A DNA stretch of 64,000 nucleotides, from contig NZ_LT629786.1 in the NCBI RefSeq assembly GCF_900105675.1, positions 2,232,001-2,296,000 on the forward strand, given 5' to 3'. This DNA is from Pseudomonas synxantha. Its GTDB lineage: Bacteria; Pseudomonadota; Gammaproteobacteria; Pseudomonadales; Pseudomonadaceae. Made by a program: the position numbers and the translations under genes. The notes under the pieces were generated by a model, which was given only the letters and a program-made list of their open reading frames with translations, was not told the DNA's origin and did no database searches. Positions 36,506-45,743 of this stretch are shown piece after piece. The stretch's first letter is position 1; each line of letters starts with the position of its first letter.

Positions 36506-38155
36506 TCAAGCCACGGCCGCCTGGGCCTTGGCAATTTCCTGATTACGCAAAATAAAACGTTGCAACTTGCCGCTTGGGGTCTTGGGCAAGTCGCTGACAA
36601 ATTCGATTTCTCGTGGGTAAGCATGGGCAGCCAGGCGCTGGCGCACATGCAGGCGCAGTTCTTCGGCCAGTTCCGGGGTGGCGCGGTATTGCTCGCTGAT
36701 CACCACGAAGGCCTTGACCAGCTCGGTACGTTCCGGGCAAGGCTTGCCGACTACGGCGGCTTCAACCACGGCTGGGTGTTCGACCAGCGCGCTTTCCACA
36801 TCGAACGGACCGACGCGGTAACCGGACGTGGTGATCACATCATCGCTGCGCCCGACAAAACTGATGCTGCCGTCCGGGTTCAGCTCCACCGTGTCGCCAC
36901 TGAGGTAGTACTTGCCCACAAACGCCTTGGTCTTGACGCCCTCATAGCCGGCGAACCAGCACATCGGCGATTGTTCGCGGTCGATAGCGAGAATCCCGGG
37001 CTGGCCGGCGGGCAGCTCCTGATGCTGGTCATCCAGCACCACGATGCGGTGTCCGGGCGAGGCGAAGCCCGCCGAACCCACATGCACCGGGTGCGCCAGG
37101 CCATGGTGATTGCACAGCACCATGCCCAGTTCAGTCTGGCCATAGTGGTCGTGGATGGTCACGCCCAGGCTATCGGCGAACCAGCGGATCACCTCCGGGT
37201 TCAATGGCTCGCCGGCACTGCTGACGATGCGCAGCTTGCCTTTGATCGAACGGGCGAACTGCTCGCCTCCGGCAATCAGCAGGCGGTACGCCGTGGGCGA
37301 ACCGGCGAGGTTGGTGATTCCATATTTATTGATGACCCGGCAGGTGCTTTCCAGGGTGAACGGACCATCGTAGAAAGTGATCGGATGCCCCATGGCCAGC
37401 GGCCCGGTCACGCCGAAATAGATGCCGTAGGCCCAGCCCGGGTCGGCGACGTTCCAGAACGCATCTTCGGGGCGCAAGTCCACGGCGTCGCGCATGTAGC
37501 CCTGGAACGCAACAATCGCCTTGAGTGGCACCGACAGCGCCTTGGAGGGGCCGGTGGTGCCCGAGGTGAACATCAGCAGGAACGGATCGTCAGCGCCCAG
37601 CATCACCGGCTCGCAGACGTTGGCGTGGTTGGGCAGTTCGGCCCAGAAGCTGTAGTCACCGCGCACGATGCCCTCGCCCCTGGCCCCGGCCACCGTGACG
37701 ATGGTCGGGCAGCCGGCGACTTCGGCCAGCTTGGGACGGTTGACCGCGTCGGTGACCACCAGCACTGCCCCGGAGCTGTTCAGGCGATGCTCGATGGCCT
37801 TGGGACCGAAGGCAGTAAACAGCGGCTGATACACCGCGCCGATGCGCCAGGTGGCGAGCACCACCACCAGCAACTCGGCCGTGCGCGGCAACAGGCCGGC
37901 GACCTTGTCACCGCGCTTGACGCCCTGGGACAGGAGGAAGTTGGCGAAGCGTGCGGCCTGTTCCTGCAACTCGGTGAAGGTTGACGTCGCGCTGCGCCCG
38001 TCCTTGCCCTCCCAGAACAAAGCGATACGCCCGGGAAGCGCGTGGCGGTCACAGCATTCCACACAGGCATTCAACGCCTGCAGGTTGCCGGCCAGTGCGG
38101 CGTCGACGGTGTGCTGGTAATCAAACCCGGTGGTGGCAGCCAAATACTCACGCAT
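36506..38155 (-). CDS. AMP-forming acyl-CoA synthetase
   Basis: A 549-residue adenylate-forming ligase activating a short carboxylic acid. Motifs are MFTSGTTGPSKALSVP (P-loop), HDHYGQTELGM (A5), YYLSGDTVELNPDGSISFVG (A7), GRSDDVITTSGYRVGPFDVE (A8), and LPKTPSGKLQRFILR, whose final Lys closes the adenylation site. Start ATG 38153-38155 has AAGGA 9 bases upstream; a TTG three codons earlier is too close to it. It heads the five-gene operon and would admit an external branched or short acid to the pathway. Confidence 0.9.
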   Translation of the reverse strand: MREYLAATTGFDYQHTVDAALAGNLQALNACVECCDRHALPGRIALFWEGKDGRSATSTFTELQEQAARFANFLLSQGVKRGDKVAGLLPRTAELLVVVLATWRIGAVYQPLFTAFGPKAIEHRLNSSGAVLVVTDAVNRPKLAEVAGCPTIVTVAGARGEGIVRGDYSFWAELPNHANVCEPVMLGADDPFLLMFTSGTTGPSKALSVPLKAIVAFQGYMRDAVDLRPEDAFWNVADPGWAYGIYFGVTGPLAMGHPITFYDGPFTLESTCRVINKYGITNLAGSPTAYRLLIAGGEQFARSIKGKLRIVSSAGEPLNPEVIRWFADSLGVTIHDHYGQTELGMVLCNHHGLAHPVHVGSAGFASPGHRIVVLDDQHQELPAGQPGILAIDREQSPMCWFAGYEGVKTKAFVGKYYLSGDTVELNPDGSISFVGRSDDVITTSGYRVGPFDVESALVEHPAVVEAAVVGKPCPERTELVKAFVVISEQYRATPELAEELRLHVRQRLAAHAYPREIEFVSDLPKTPSGKLQRFILRNQEIAKAQAAVA

Positions 38156-38174
38156 CGTTTCCAATCCTTCTGTA

Positions 38175-38182
38175 TTTTTATT
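38175..38182 (-). promoter_or_regulatory. Possible Hfq/Crc motif before the acyl-CoA synthetase
   Basis: The mRNA leader reads GAAAATAAAAATACAGAAGGA; within it AATAAAAA fits AANAANAA and lies a few bases 5' of the ribosome-binding site. It is a third such motif in front of a catabolic operon in this window, but A-rich leaders are common. Confidence 0.3.
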
Positions 38183-38408
38183 TTCAGGACTTTTTGACTC
38201 GATAAATCAGCTGGAATAGTCGCTCCAGAGCGTTGCAGCGGCAATGGTCAAAGCCTTCAACCTGGCTGACTGGTTTGGCCAATCCGGTGTGGGGGGCGCC
38301 TGTTGAGTCCGGGGTGGCCTGGGGCCGATAGCCCTGCGGTAGATGCCGCCCAGGCATTTCACGGCTACAATGCGCGCCTCGACCGTGACAAGCCTGACTA
38401 AAAAAATT

Positions 38409-40388
38409 ATGTCCTTGCCCAAGCATCACCTGGAATTGCTCAGCCCTGCCCGCGATGTCGCCATTGCGCGCGAGGCTATCCTGCATGGCGCCGACGCCAT
38501 CTACATCGGCGGGCCGAGCTTCGGCGCTCGCCATAATGCCTGTAACGAGGTGAGTGATATCGCTCAGCTGGTGGAATTCGCCCGGCGTTACCACGCCCGC
38601 GTGTTCACCACCATCAACACCATCTTGCATGACAACGAGCTGGAACCTGCGCGCAAGCTGATCCATCAGCTCTACGATGCCGGTGTCGACGCGCTGATCG
38701 TGCAAGACCTGGGCGTGATGGAGCTGGATATCCCACCTATCGAGCTGCACGCCAGCACCCAGACCGACATCCGCACCCTGGGCCGCGCCAAGTTTCTCGA
38801 CCAGGCCGGTTTCTCGCAATTGGTATTGGCTCGCGAGCTGAACCTGCAAGAGATCCGCGCCATCGCCGACGAAACCGATGCCGCCATCGAGTTCTTTATC
38901 CATGGTGCCCTGTGCGTGGCGTTCTCCGGGCAGTGCAATATCTCCCACGCGCAAAATGGCCGCAGTGCCAACCGCGGTGACTGCTCCCAGGCGTGCCGCC
39001 TGCCGTACACCTTGAAAGATGACCAGGGCCGCGTGGTCGCGTTTGAAAAACACCTGCTGTCGATGAAGGACAACAACCAGAGCGCCAACCTGCGTGCCTT
39101 GGTCGAAGCCGGCGTGCGCTCGTTCAAGATCGAAGGTCGCTACAAGGACATGGGCTATGTGAAGAACATCACCGCCTACTACCGCCAGCGCCTCGACGAA
39201 ATCCTCGAAGACCGCCCGGACCTGGCCCGAGCTTCCAGCGGCCGTACCGCGCATTTCTTTGTGCCCGACCCGGAAAAAACCTTCCACCGCGGCAGCACCG
39301 ATTACTTCGTCACCGACCGCAAGATCGACATCGGCGCGTTCGACACCCCGACCTTCACCGGCCTGCCGGTGGGTGTGGTGGAAAAAGCCGGCAAGCGTGA
39401 CTTGCAGGTGGTCACCCAGGAGCCGCTGTCCAACGGCGATGGCCTGAATGTGCTGGTCAAGCGTGAAGTGGTGGGTTTCCGCGCCAATATCGCCGAGGCT
39501 AAAGGCGAGTTCGAAGAAGACGGTGAAAAGCGCTATCGCTATCGCGTCGAACCGAATGAAATGCCCGCCGGCCTGCATCAATTGCGCCCCAACCACCCGC
39601 TGAACCGCAACCTGGACCATAACTGGCAACAGGCGCTGTTGAAGACCTCGGCCGAGCGCCGTATCGGCCTGTCATGGGTGGCACGCCTGCGTGAAGACCA
39701 GCTGCAAGTCACCGCCACCAGCGAAGAAGGTATCAGCGCCAGCGTCACCCTGCCCGGCCCGTTTGGCGTGGCCAACAAGCCGGAACAGGCGCTCGACACG
39801 TTGCGCGACCTGCTTGGCCAGCTTGGCACCACCGAATACCACGCCACCCGCATCGAGCTGGATGCGCCGCAGGCGTTCTTCATCCCCAACTCGCAGCTCA
39901 AGGCATTGCGCCGTGAAGTGATCGAGGCGCTGACCGCTGCCCGCATCGAGGCGCACCCACGGGGCGGGCGCAAGGCTGAAACCTCGCCGCCGCCGGTCTA
40001 CCCCGAGGCGCACCTGTCGTTCCTGGCCAACGTCTACAACCAGAAAGCCCGGGACTTCTACCACCGTCACGGCGTAAAGCTGATCGACGCGGCCTTCGAA
40101 GCCCACGAAGAAACCGGCGAAGTACCGGTGATGATCACCAAGCATTGCCTGCGTTTCTCGTTCAACCTGTGCCCAAAACAGGCCAAGGGCGTGACTGGGG
40201 TGAAAACCAAGGTAGCGCCGATGCAGTTGATTCACGGCGACGAAGTGCTGACCTTGAAGTTCGACTGCAAGCCCTGCGAAATGCATGTGGTGGGCAAGAT
40301 CAAAGGGCATATCCTTGGGTTGCCGCAACCGGGCAGCGCCGTAGAGCATTTCAACCCGGAAAATCTCATCTATCAGGGCACGCACTGA
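38409..40388 (+). CDS. rlhA: 23S rRNA 5-hydroxycytidine C2501 synthase (U32 peptidase-like)
   Basis: The product is 659 residues from ATG 38409 (MSLPKHHLELLSPARD); upstream in-frame sequence is not conserved in character. It has the U32 family signature CVAFSGQCNISHAQNGRSAN followed by RGDCSQACR, with the cysteines near residues 169-195 that bind an iron-sulfur cluster in this family, and a C-terminal DUF3656-like part with further cysteines (KPCEMHVVGK). Length and layout match E. coli RlhA (YdcP), which hydroxylates C2501 of 23S rRNA. The last 23 bp overlap the convergent EamA gene. Confidence 0.88.
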   Translation: MSLPKHHLELLSPARDVAIAREAILHGADAIYIGGPSFGARHNACNEVSDIAQLVEFARRYHARVFTTINTILHDNELEPARKLIHQLYDAGVDALIVQDLGVMELDIPPIELHASTQTDIRTLGRAKFLDQAGFSQLVLARELNLQEIRAIADETDAAIEFFIHGALCVAFSGQCNISHAQNGRSANRGDCSQACRLPYTLKDDQGRVVAFEKHLLSMKDNNQSANLRALVEAGVRSFKIEGRYKDMGYVKNITAYYRQRLDEILEDRPDLARASSGRTAHFFVPDPEKTFHRGSTDYFVTDRKIDIGAFDTPTFTGLPVGVVEKAGKRDLQVVTQEPLSNGDGLNVLVKREVVGFRANIAEAKGEFEEDGEKRYRYRVEPNEMPAGLHQLRPNHPLNRNLDHNWQQALLKTSAERRIGLSWVARLREDQLQVTATSEEGISASVTLPGPFGVANKPEQALDTLRDLLGQLGTTEYHATRIELDAPQAFFIPNSQLKALRREVIEALTAARIEAHPRGGRKAETSPPPVYPEAHLSFLANVYNQKARDFYHRHGVKLIDAAFEAHEETGEVPVMITKHCLRFSFNLCPKQAKGVTGVKTKVAPMQLIHGDEVLTLKFDCKPCEMHVVGKIKGHILGLPQPGSAVEHFNPENLIYQGTH

Positions 40389-41268
40389 CCCTAGGGGAGC
40401 GGGGCCACCACCAGCCCCGCTGCAACCCTGCCGCCGCCAGCAGAATCGCCGCCACCCCCAGCCATTGCAGCCAACCCAGGCGATGCCCGAAGGCAATCCA
40501 ATCGACGAAAATCGCCGCAATCGGGTAAATGAACGACAGTGCGCCGGTGATCGCGGTCGGCAGCTTCTGGATCGCGCCATACAGCAGCACATACATCAAC
40601 CCTGTATGTACCACGCCTAACGTCACCAGTGCGGCCCAGGCATTGGTGGATGTCGGCAAGCCATTCCAGGGCACCAGCGGCGCCAGCAGTACCGCGCCAG
40701 TGACCACCTGGATCAGCGCCATCAGATGCGGCGGCACCGCCTTGAGGCGTTTGATGATCAACGCGGCTATCGCATACAAGAAGGCCGCGCCGAGGGCCAA
40801 TGCAATACCCACCAGGTAATTGCCGCCGCTCGTTTGCTCGCCGTGGGCGGTGACAATCGCCAACATGCCCAGGAAGGCTACGCTCAACCACGCCAGTTTC
40901 TGCACGGTGATTTTTTCACCGAGAAACAACGCTGCCAGCATCACCAACATGAACGGCTGCACGTTGTACACCGCCGTACTGATGGCAATCGATGCGCGCG
41001 AATAAGATTCGAACAGCAGCAGCCAGTTACCGACGATAGCCACGCCGCTGAGCACTGCCAGCCCCAGCGTCGCCCAGTTGAGCAGGTCCAGGCGCAGATA
41101 ACCCAGCCACGCACAGACCAGCAACAGTGTCAGCGCGCCGATCACGCAGCGCCAGAACACCACTTCGATCACCGACACGCCAGACACCAGCACAAACCAG
41201 CCAATGCTGCCCGAGATCAGCATGGCGGCGACCATTTCCCACGACCCGCGACGGATGGATGAATCCAT
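40366..41268 (-). CDS. EamA/DMT family transporter
   Basis: A 300-residue inner-membrane exporter with ten helices in two EamA repeats. The repeat signatures are visible as SIAISTAVYNVQPFMLVMLAALFLGE in the first half and LSFIYPIAAIFVDWIAFGHRL in the second. It is divergent from an Lrp-type regulator 108 bp away, a common arrangement for amino acid exporters, so an amino acid or related metabolite is the likely substrate. A GAGGAG ribosome-binding site precedes the ATG. The 3' end overlaps rlhA. Confidence 0.88.
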   Translation of the reverse strand: MDSSIRRGSWEMVAAMLISGSIGWFVLVSGVSVIEVVFWRCVIGALTLLLVCAWLGYLRLDLLNWATLGLAVLSGVAIVGNWLLLFESYSRASIAISTAVYNVQPFMLVMLAALFLGEKITVQKLAWLSVAFLGMLAIVTAHGEQTSGGNYLVGIALALGAAFLYAIAALIIKRLKAVPPHLMALIQVVTGAVLLAPLVPWNGLPTSTNAWAALVTLGVVHTGLMYVLLYGAIQKLPTAITGALSFIYPIAAIFVDWIAFGHRLGWLQWLGVAAILLAAAGLQRGWWWPRSPRVSACPDR

Positions 41269-41376
41269 GATTGAAACTCCTCAAGTGAGGCTCAATTATG
41301 GCAATCTGCTCGACACGGCTACAGCGACAAAAAAAGGCAGAACCCAGAAATCACCTTTCCTTATTAGGCGGATAGC

Positions 41377-41817
41377 ATGATCGACACCATCGACCAGCAA
41401 TTGATCGCGGCCTTGATGGACGACTCGCGCCTGTCCCTCAAGGCGCTGGCGGGCATCACCGGGCTGTCTTCGCCGAGCGTCAGCGAACGCCTGCGACGCT
41501 TGGAAGAACGCGGTGTGCTGACTCACTACACCGTCGTTATCGACCCCAGGCATTTCGGCTACCTGCTGCAAGCCATCGTGCGCATCCGCCCCCTGCCCGG
41601 CAAATTGCAGGAGGTGGAACGCCAGATCCAGGCGATCCCCGAGTTCACCGAATGCGACAAGGTCACCGGCGAGGATTGCTTTATCGCACGCCTGCATGTG
41701 CGCACGATGGAGCATCTGGACGTCCTGCTCGACCGGCTCAACGCCTATGCCGAAACCAACACCGCGATCGTCAAGAAAACGCCGGTGAAACGGCGTTTAC
41801 CGCCGCTGGCGGACTAG
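41377..41817 (+). CDS. Lrp/AsnC family transcriptional regulator
   Basis: A 146-residue regulator with an N-terminal winged helix (IDQQLIAALMDDSRLSLKAL, GLSSPSVSERLRRLEERGVL) and a C-terminal RAM domain (KVTGEDCFIARLHVRTMEHL), the site of amino acid binding. It is divergent from the EamA gene and probably controls it in response to an amino acid. Confidence 0.92.
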   Translation: MIDTIDQQLIAALMDDSRLSLKALAGITGLSSPSVSERLRRLEERGVLTHYTVVIDPRHFGYLLQAIVRIRPLPGKLQEVERQIQAIPEFTECDKVTGEDCFIARLHVRTMEHLDVLLDRLNAYAETNTAIVKKTPVKRRLPPLAD

Positions 41818-41956
41818 CCAGGCGTCGCGAGCCGGGTTATCACAGGGGGGTGAAATAGCCGACGGATATCGCCAAACAGTATAAAAAACTGTCAACCCTT
41901 ACAGGTTCCAGTTTGCTTGCCGGGTAATAGCCTGGTGGGGTACTGGAGGACGTCTC

Positions 41957-42213
41957 ATGTTGGTCACAAACCTGAAAGCAATCAGCGATGCAAGCTTCAA
42001 AAGCGAGGTGCTTGAAGCGGCCGGCCCCGTGTTGGTTTGCTATATGGATGACGCTTGCGCACCGCCTGCGTTCCTCGATCAATTTGCCGAGTACTACTCG
42101 GGGCGGTTGACCATCGTTACGCTGAACATGGATGAGAACCCGATTACGCCCGCGAAGTATGGCGTGGGTAAAGCCCCGATGTAGATGCTGTTCAAGGATA
42201 AAAGGAGTTTTTC
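41957..42213 (+). pseudogene. Decayed thioredoxin paralogue
   Basis: The frame reads a thioredoxin-like start (ISDASFKSEVLEAAGPVLVC, then YYSGRLTIVTLNMDENPITP) and stops at TAG 42182-42184, just where PTLMLFK should follow. After the stop the same frame continues MLFKDKRSF before a second stop at the next gene. The active-site WCGPCK is replaced by ACAPPA, so one redox cysteine is lost. It matches the intact copy 30 bp downstream in layout, pointing to a tandem duplication followed by decay. A short 75-residue product could still be made, with a ribosome-binding site GGAGG upstream. Confidence 0.75.
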
Positions 42214-42537
42214 ATGAGTGAGATAAAACACCTCAGTGATGAGTCATTTGGAACCGAGGTCCTCCAGGCCGCCCTACCTGTGCTTGTGGACTACTGGGCT
42301 GCGTGGTGTGGGCCGTGCAAGATGGTTGCGCCTATTTTGGATGAGCTTGCCGAGGAGTACTCTGGCAGATTGATCATCGTTAAGATAAATGTCGATGAGA
42401 ATCCCAACATCGCAGCTCAGTGGGGCATTCGGGGTATTCCAACCTTAAAGTTGTTCAAGAACGGCGAGATCGCAGCCACCAAGACCGGTGCACTTTCAAA
42501 GTCCCAATTAAAGGAGTTTATCGAAAGCCAGCTCTGA
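42214..42537 (+). CDS. Thioredoxin
   Basis: A 107-residue thioredoxin with the active site [10 protein letters not shown] (Cys near residues 32 and 35), the cis-proline loop [12 protein letters not shown], and [19 protein letters not shown]. It reduces protein disulfides in the cytoplasm using thioredoxin reductase. It is probably a second thioredoxin rather than the housekeeping trxA, which in Pseudomonas usually sits beside rho. A decayed copy lies immediately upstream. Confidence 0.92.
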   Translation: MSEIKHLSDESFGTEVLQAALPVLVDYWAAWCGPCKMVAPILDELAEEYSGRLIIVKINVDENPNIAAQWGIRGIPTLKLFKNGEIAATKTGALSKSQLKEFIESQL

Positions 42538-42561
42538 CGCGTTGGGAGCCCCCTTCAAGGC

Positions 42562-43776
42562 TCACACAAGCACTCGATTAGAGCCCCGGTTCACGCCCTG
42601 GTCGCCGCCCAGCTTGGCAACAAACTGCGTGATCCGCCGACAGGCCTCGGCCAGACGGTCCTCACCCAAGGTAAACGACAGCCGGACGAACCCCTGGGCG
42701 GGCTCGCCAAAGGCCGCCGCGTCCAGCACCGACACCCCGGCCTCGCGAAACAGGCGCCAGGCAAACTCCAGGGAGCTGAGGCCTGTGCCACGCACATCCA
42801 CCAGCACAAACATGCCCGCTTGCGGCGCCTGTACCTGGATACCCGGGCAGGCACTCAGGCCAGCCACCACCAGGTCGCGTCGGCGCCGGTAGATCTCGCG
42901 CATGCCTTCAGTCACCTGGTCATGGGCCAACACCGCCGCCGTCGCCGCCTCCATCACAAAGCCCGGCAAGCCGTACAACATGCTCAACATCAGGGTTTCA
43001 GCGTGCTTCACCAGCTGCGGCGCGGCGATGAGCCAACCGATACGCCAGCCGGTCATGGCATGGGACTTTGACAAGCTGCCGATGACGATGCTGCGCTCAG
43101 CCATGCCGGGCAATGCCGCAAGGCTGTGGTACTGGCCGTCAAACACCAGGCTTTCGTAGACCTCATCCACCACCACCCACAGGTCATGGGCGATCGCAAG
43201 GTCGGCGATGGCTTGCAGTTCCTGCGGGTTGAGCACCACACCGGTGGGGTTGTTCGGGTTGGAAAAGAACATCGCCCGCGTGCGCGGGGTGATTGCAGCA
43301 GCGAGCCGTTGTGAATCCAGGCGAAAGCCGGATTGCGCACTGCATGGCACTCGCACCAAGGTCGCGCCGCTGGCCTTGAGCGTGGCCTCGTAGGTGACGT
43401 ACATCGGATCGAGCACCAACACCTCGTCGCCAGCCTGCAGCAGGCACAACGAGCTGATAAACAACGCGTTCTGCGCACCGGCCACGATGATCACGTTGTC
43501 GGCGGTCAGCGGGCGATCCAGGGTGTTGCTGTAGCGCGCCGCGACCGCCTCGCGCAGGGCCGGGCGACCGGGGATCTCGGTGTAATGGGAGTCGCCCATG
43601 TGCAGGGCGTTGACGGCGGCGTCGGTGATGAAGGATGGCGTGGCGAAATCCGGGTCGCCGACGCTGAGGATAATGATGTCTTCGCCCTGGCTGGCCGCCT
43701 GGAACGCAGCGTGGTGGATGTCCCAGGCGGCGACGCCCTGCCCTGCAATTCGTTCGACGAAAGGGGAAAACCGCAT
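42562..43776 (-). CDS. PLP-dependent class I/II aminotransferase, arginine:pyruvate transaminase-like
   Basis: A 404-residue fold-type I aminotransferase. The PLP lysine is in IGSLSKSHAMTGWRIGWL, other cofactor residues are in SNPNNPTGVVLNPQEL and VVVDEVYESLVFDG, and the substrate carboxylate Arg is in GFVRLSF near the C-terminus. The start FVERIAGQGVAAWDIHHAAF and the block ILSVGDPDFATPSFI closely recall P. aeruginosa AruH, the arginine:pyruvate transaminase. No aruI-like partner is adjacent, so another amino acid is possible. Confidence 0.88.
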   Translation of the reverse strand: MRFSPFVERIAGQGVAAWDIHHAAFQAASQGEDIIILSVGDPDFATPSFITDAAVNALHMGDSHYTEIPGRPALREAVAARYSNTLDRPLTADNVIIVAGAQNALFISSLCLLQAGDEVLVLDPMYVTYEATLKASGATLVRVPCSAQSGFRLDSQRLAAAITPRTRAMFFSNPNNPTGVVLNPQELQAIADLAIAHDLWVVVDEVYESLVFDGQYHSLAALPGMAERSIVIGSLSKSHAMTGWRIGWLIAAPQLVKHAETLMLSMLYGLPGFVMEAATAAVLAHDQVTEGMREIYRRRRDLVVAGLSACPGIQVQAPQAGMFVLVDVRGTGLSSLEFAWRLFREAGVSVLDAAAFGEPAQGFVRLSFTLGEDRLAEACRRITQFVAKLGGDQGVNRGSNRVLV

Positions 43777-43958
43777 GCCAGGGCCTATGGTTCAAAATGA
43801 AAAAGCGTGGACCCGTTGATAGGTGAACGGGAGGATGGACTCAACATAGTGCATACCCAGCACTCGTTCAACGGCTAACCCGTGGCTGTAATCACATTGA
43901 ACCTGCGTCCCTCGGCCGTCCTCAAACCTGCATAGACCACGGCCCTGGAACACGCTCG

Positions 43959-45311
43959 ATGACTTTTATTCTCTGGATGGCCGTGCTCGGCGCCGTACTG
44001 CTCACCCTCGCCCTCACCTCCTCCTACCTGCGTTGGATGCCCGTGACCACCTCGGCAGTCTGCCTGCTGCTGGGCGTCGCCATCGGCCCGTTGGGCGCGG
44101 ACCTGTTGCACTTGGATATCAAGGGCTCGGCGCGCTGGATGGAGCACTTGACCGAGGTCGCGGTGCTATTTTCGCTGTTTGTCAGCGGCTTGAAATTGCG
44201 CCTGCCACTGAGCCATCGCACCTGGCGCATTGCGTTTGGCATGGCGGGGCCGGTGATGTTGCTGACCATCCTCGGCACCTGCCTGGTGCTGCACTACCTG
44301 TTGCAACTTTCGTGGGGCGTTTCGCTGCTGGTGGGTGCCATGCTCGCGCCGACCGACCCGGTGCTGGCCGGCCTGGTGCAGGTCAACAATGCCCAGGACT
44401 ATGACGCCCTGCGCTTCGGTTTGTCCGGCGAGGCCGGCTTGAACGACGGTACAGCCTTCCCCTTTGTGATATTCGGCCTGCTGTTTATGCAACACGGCGG
44501 GTTTGACGGCGACTGGCTGGGCGGCTGGGTGCTGAAGAACCTGCTATGGGCGGTGCCGGCGGGGCTGCTGATTGGCTACTGGATGGGTCGCGGCATCGGC
44601 CGGGTCACGTTGCGCATGCGCATCACCAATGCCGACAGCACCTTGTCGCCCAATGATTACCTGACCCTGGCACTGATCGCCCTGGCTTACGTGGCAGCTG
44701 AAGCCGTCGGCGGCTACGGCTTCCTTGCCGTGTTTGCGGCGGGCCTGGGCCTGCGCCAAGCCGAGGTCAAATCCACCGGCAACGCCGATACACCGGCCGA
44801 ACACCTGGCGCAACCGGTGGTGGGTCACCTTGAGGTGGAACCTGAACAGGCCCTGCACGGCGACGTTAGCCAATTGCAGGACACACAAATCGCCGCCGGG
44901 GTGATGATGAACGACATGCTGTCGTTCGGCAGCCTGGTGGAGCGTTCCATGGAAGTGTTCCTGGTGACGCTGTTGGGCATCGTGCTGGTCAGCCACTGGG
45001 ACTGGCGCGCACTGGCGGTGGCGGCGTTGCTGTTCGGGGTGATTCGCCCGGTCAGTGTGTTTGCCATGCCTTGGGGCAGCCTGCTGGACCGTCGGCAACG
45101 CGGGCTGATGAGTTGGTTCGGGATTCGCGGAATTGGTAGCATCTACTACCTGTTCTACGCGCTCAACCATGGGCTGATCGGCACCAGCAGCACGGTGGCG
45201 GTGAACCTCACCCTGTCGGTGATCGCCCTGAGCATCGTCGTTCACGGCCTGAGTACCCAGCCGATGCTGGGCTGGTATGAACGACGTGCCGGGGCGAAGG
45301 GTCAGTCCTGA
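43959..45311 (+). CDS. Cation:proton antiporter (CPA1 family)
   Basis: A 450-residue inner-membrane antiporter with 12-13 helices. The ion-binding and exchange region has LVGAMLAPTDPVLAGLVQVN and FGLSGEAGLNDGTAFPFVIF, where the conserved Asp pairs lie; further on come WFGIRGIGSIYYLFYALNHG. A hydrophilic loop at about residues 265-315 replaces the usual short linker. It exchanges Na+ or K+ for H+ in pH and salt homeostasis. The last 10 bases overlap the convergent tiny gene at 45302. Confidence 0.9.
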   Translation: MTFILWMAVLGAVLLTLALTSSYLRWMPVTTSAVCLLLGVAIGPLGADLLHLDIKGSARWMEHLTEVAVLFSLFVSGLKLRLPLSHRTWRIAFGMAGPVMLLTILGTCLVLHYLLQLSWGVSLLVGAMLAPTDPVLAGLVQVNNAQDYDALRFGLSGEAGLNDGTAFPFVIFGLLFMQHGGFDGDWLGGWVLKNLLWAVPAGLLIGYWMGRGIGRVTLRMRITNADSTLSPNDYLTLALIALAYVAAEAVGGYGFLAVFAAGLGLRQAEVKSTGNADTPAEHLAQPVVGHLEVEPEQALHGDVSQLQDTQIAAGVMMNDMLSFGSLVERSMEVFLVTLLGIVLVSHWDWRALAVAALLFGVIRPVSVFAMPWGSLLDRRQRGLMSWFGIRGIGSIYYLFYALNHGLIGTSSTVAVNLTLSVIALSIVVHGLSTQPMLGWYERRAGAKGQS

Positions 45312-45436
45312 TTTTCGGTATTGCCGACGTCCGCCGCTTCATCCAGATCATTAAGCGGGACTTCGGCATCATCCATCAATGAACCCGGGTCTTCATTGCC
45401 CGGATCGTTGAGTTCGTCGTCGAGTTCTTTTGACAT
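45302..45436 (-). CDS. Tiny acidic protein (44 residues)
   Basis: From ATG 45434-45436, with GGAGAGG in front, the frame reads MSKELDDELNDPGNEDPGSL, then MDDAEVPLNDLDEAADVGNT, and ends at TGA 45302-45304. The product is highly acidic, lacks a membrane segment, and is likely disordered. It sits 11 bp downstream of the 70-residue protein at 45448 and is probably in the same transcript. The family is not recognised. Confidence 0.6.
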   Translation of the reverse strand: MSKELDDELNDPGNEDPGSLMDDAEVPLNDLDEAADVGNTENQD

Positions 45437-45447
45437 GAGCCTCTCCT

Positions 45448-45660
45448 CTAGCCGCCCTGGGTATCGATATCCGCATCGGTTTCAGGCTTGGGCTCGCGCT
45501 CAGGCTTGAAGTCTGGACTGTAGTCGTTTTCCTTGGCCTTGGGGTCGCTATCGGCCTTGGGGTCTTTGGGGGCATCAGCGGCGGTGCCAGGGGCCGGCTC
45601 GCCTGCGTCGATGGCTGGATCGTTGCGGTGGTCGGTTTGCGGATCTTCATTTTTCGTCAT
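45448..45660 (-). CDS. Small disordered Asp/Pro/Lys-rich protein (70 residues)
   Basis: AGAGGTG precedes the ATG at 45658-45660. The product is rich in D, P, K, E and A (AAPDAPKDPKADSDPKAKEN-like composition, with EREPKPETDADIDTQGG at the end), and has no hydrophobic core, so it is likely disordered. Such hydrophilic, low-complexity small proteins in Pseudomonas are often stress-related, but the role here is unknown. It is the first gene of a two-gene unit. Confidence 0.6.
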   Translation of the reverse strand: MTKNEDPQTDHRNDPAIDAGEPAPGTAADAPKDPKADSDPKAKENDYSPDFKPEREPKPETDADIDTQGG

Positions 45661-45743
45661 GGCGCACCTCTGACAGGGCTATGGGAATCTGTACTGCGTA
45701 AAGGTAAGGCGCCACCGCATCCAGTGAAGTTCCGTGAGATTAC

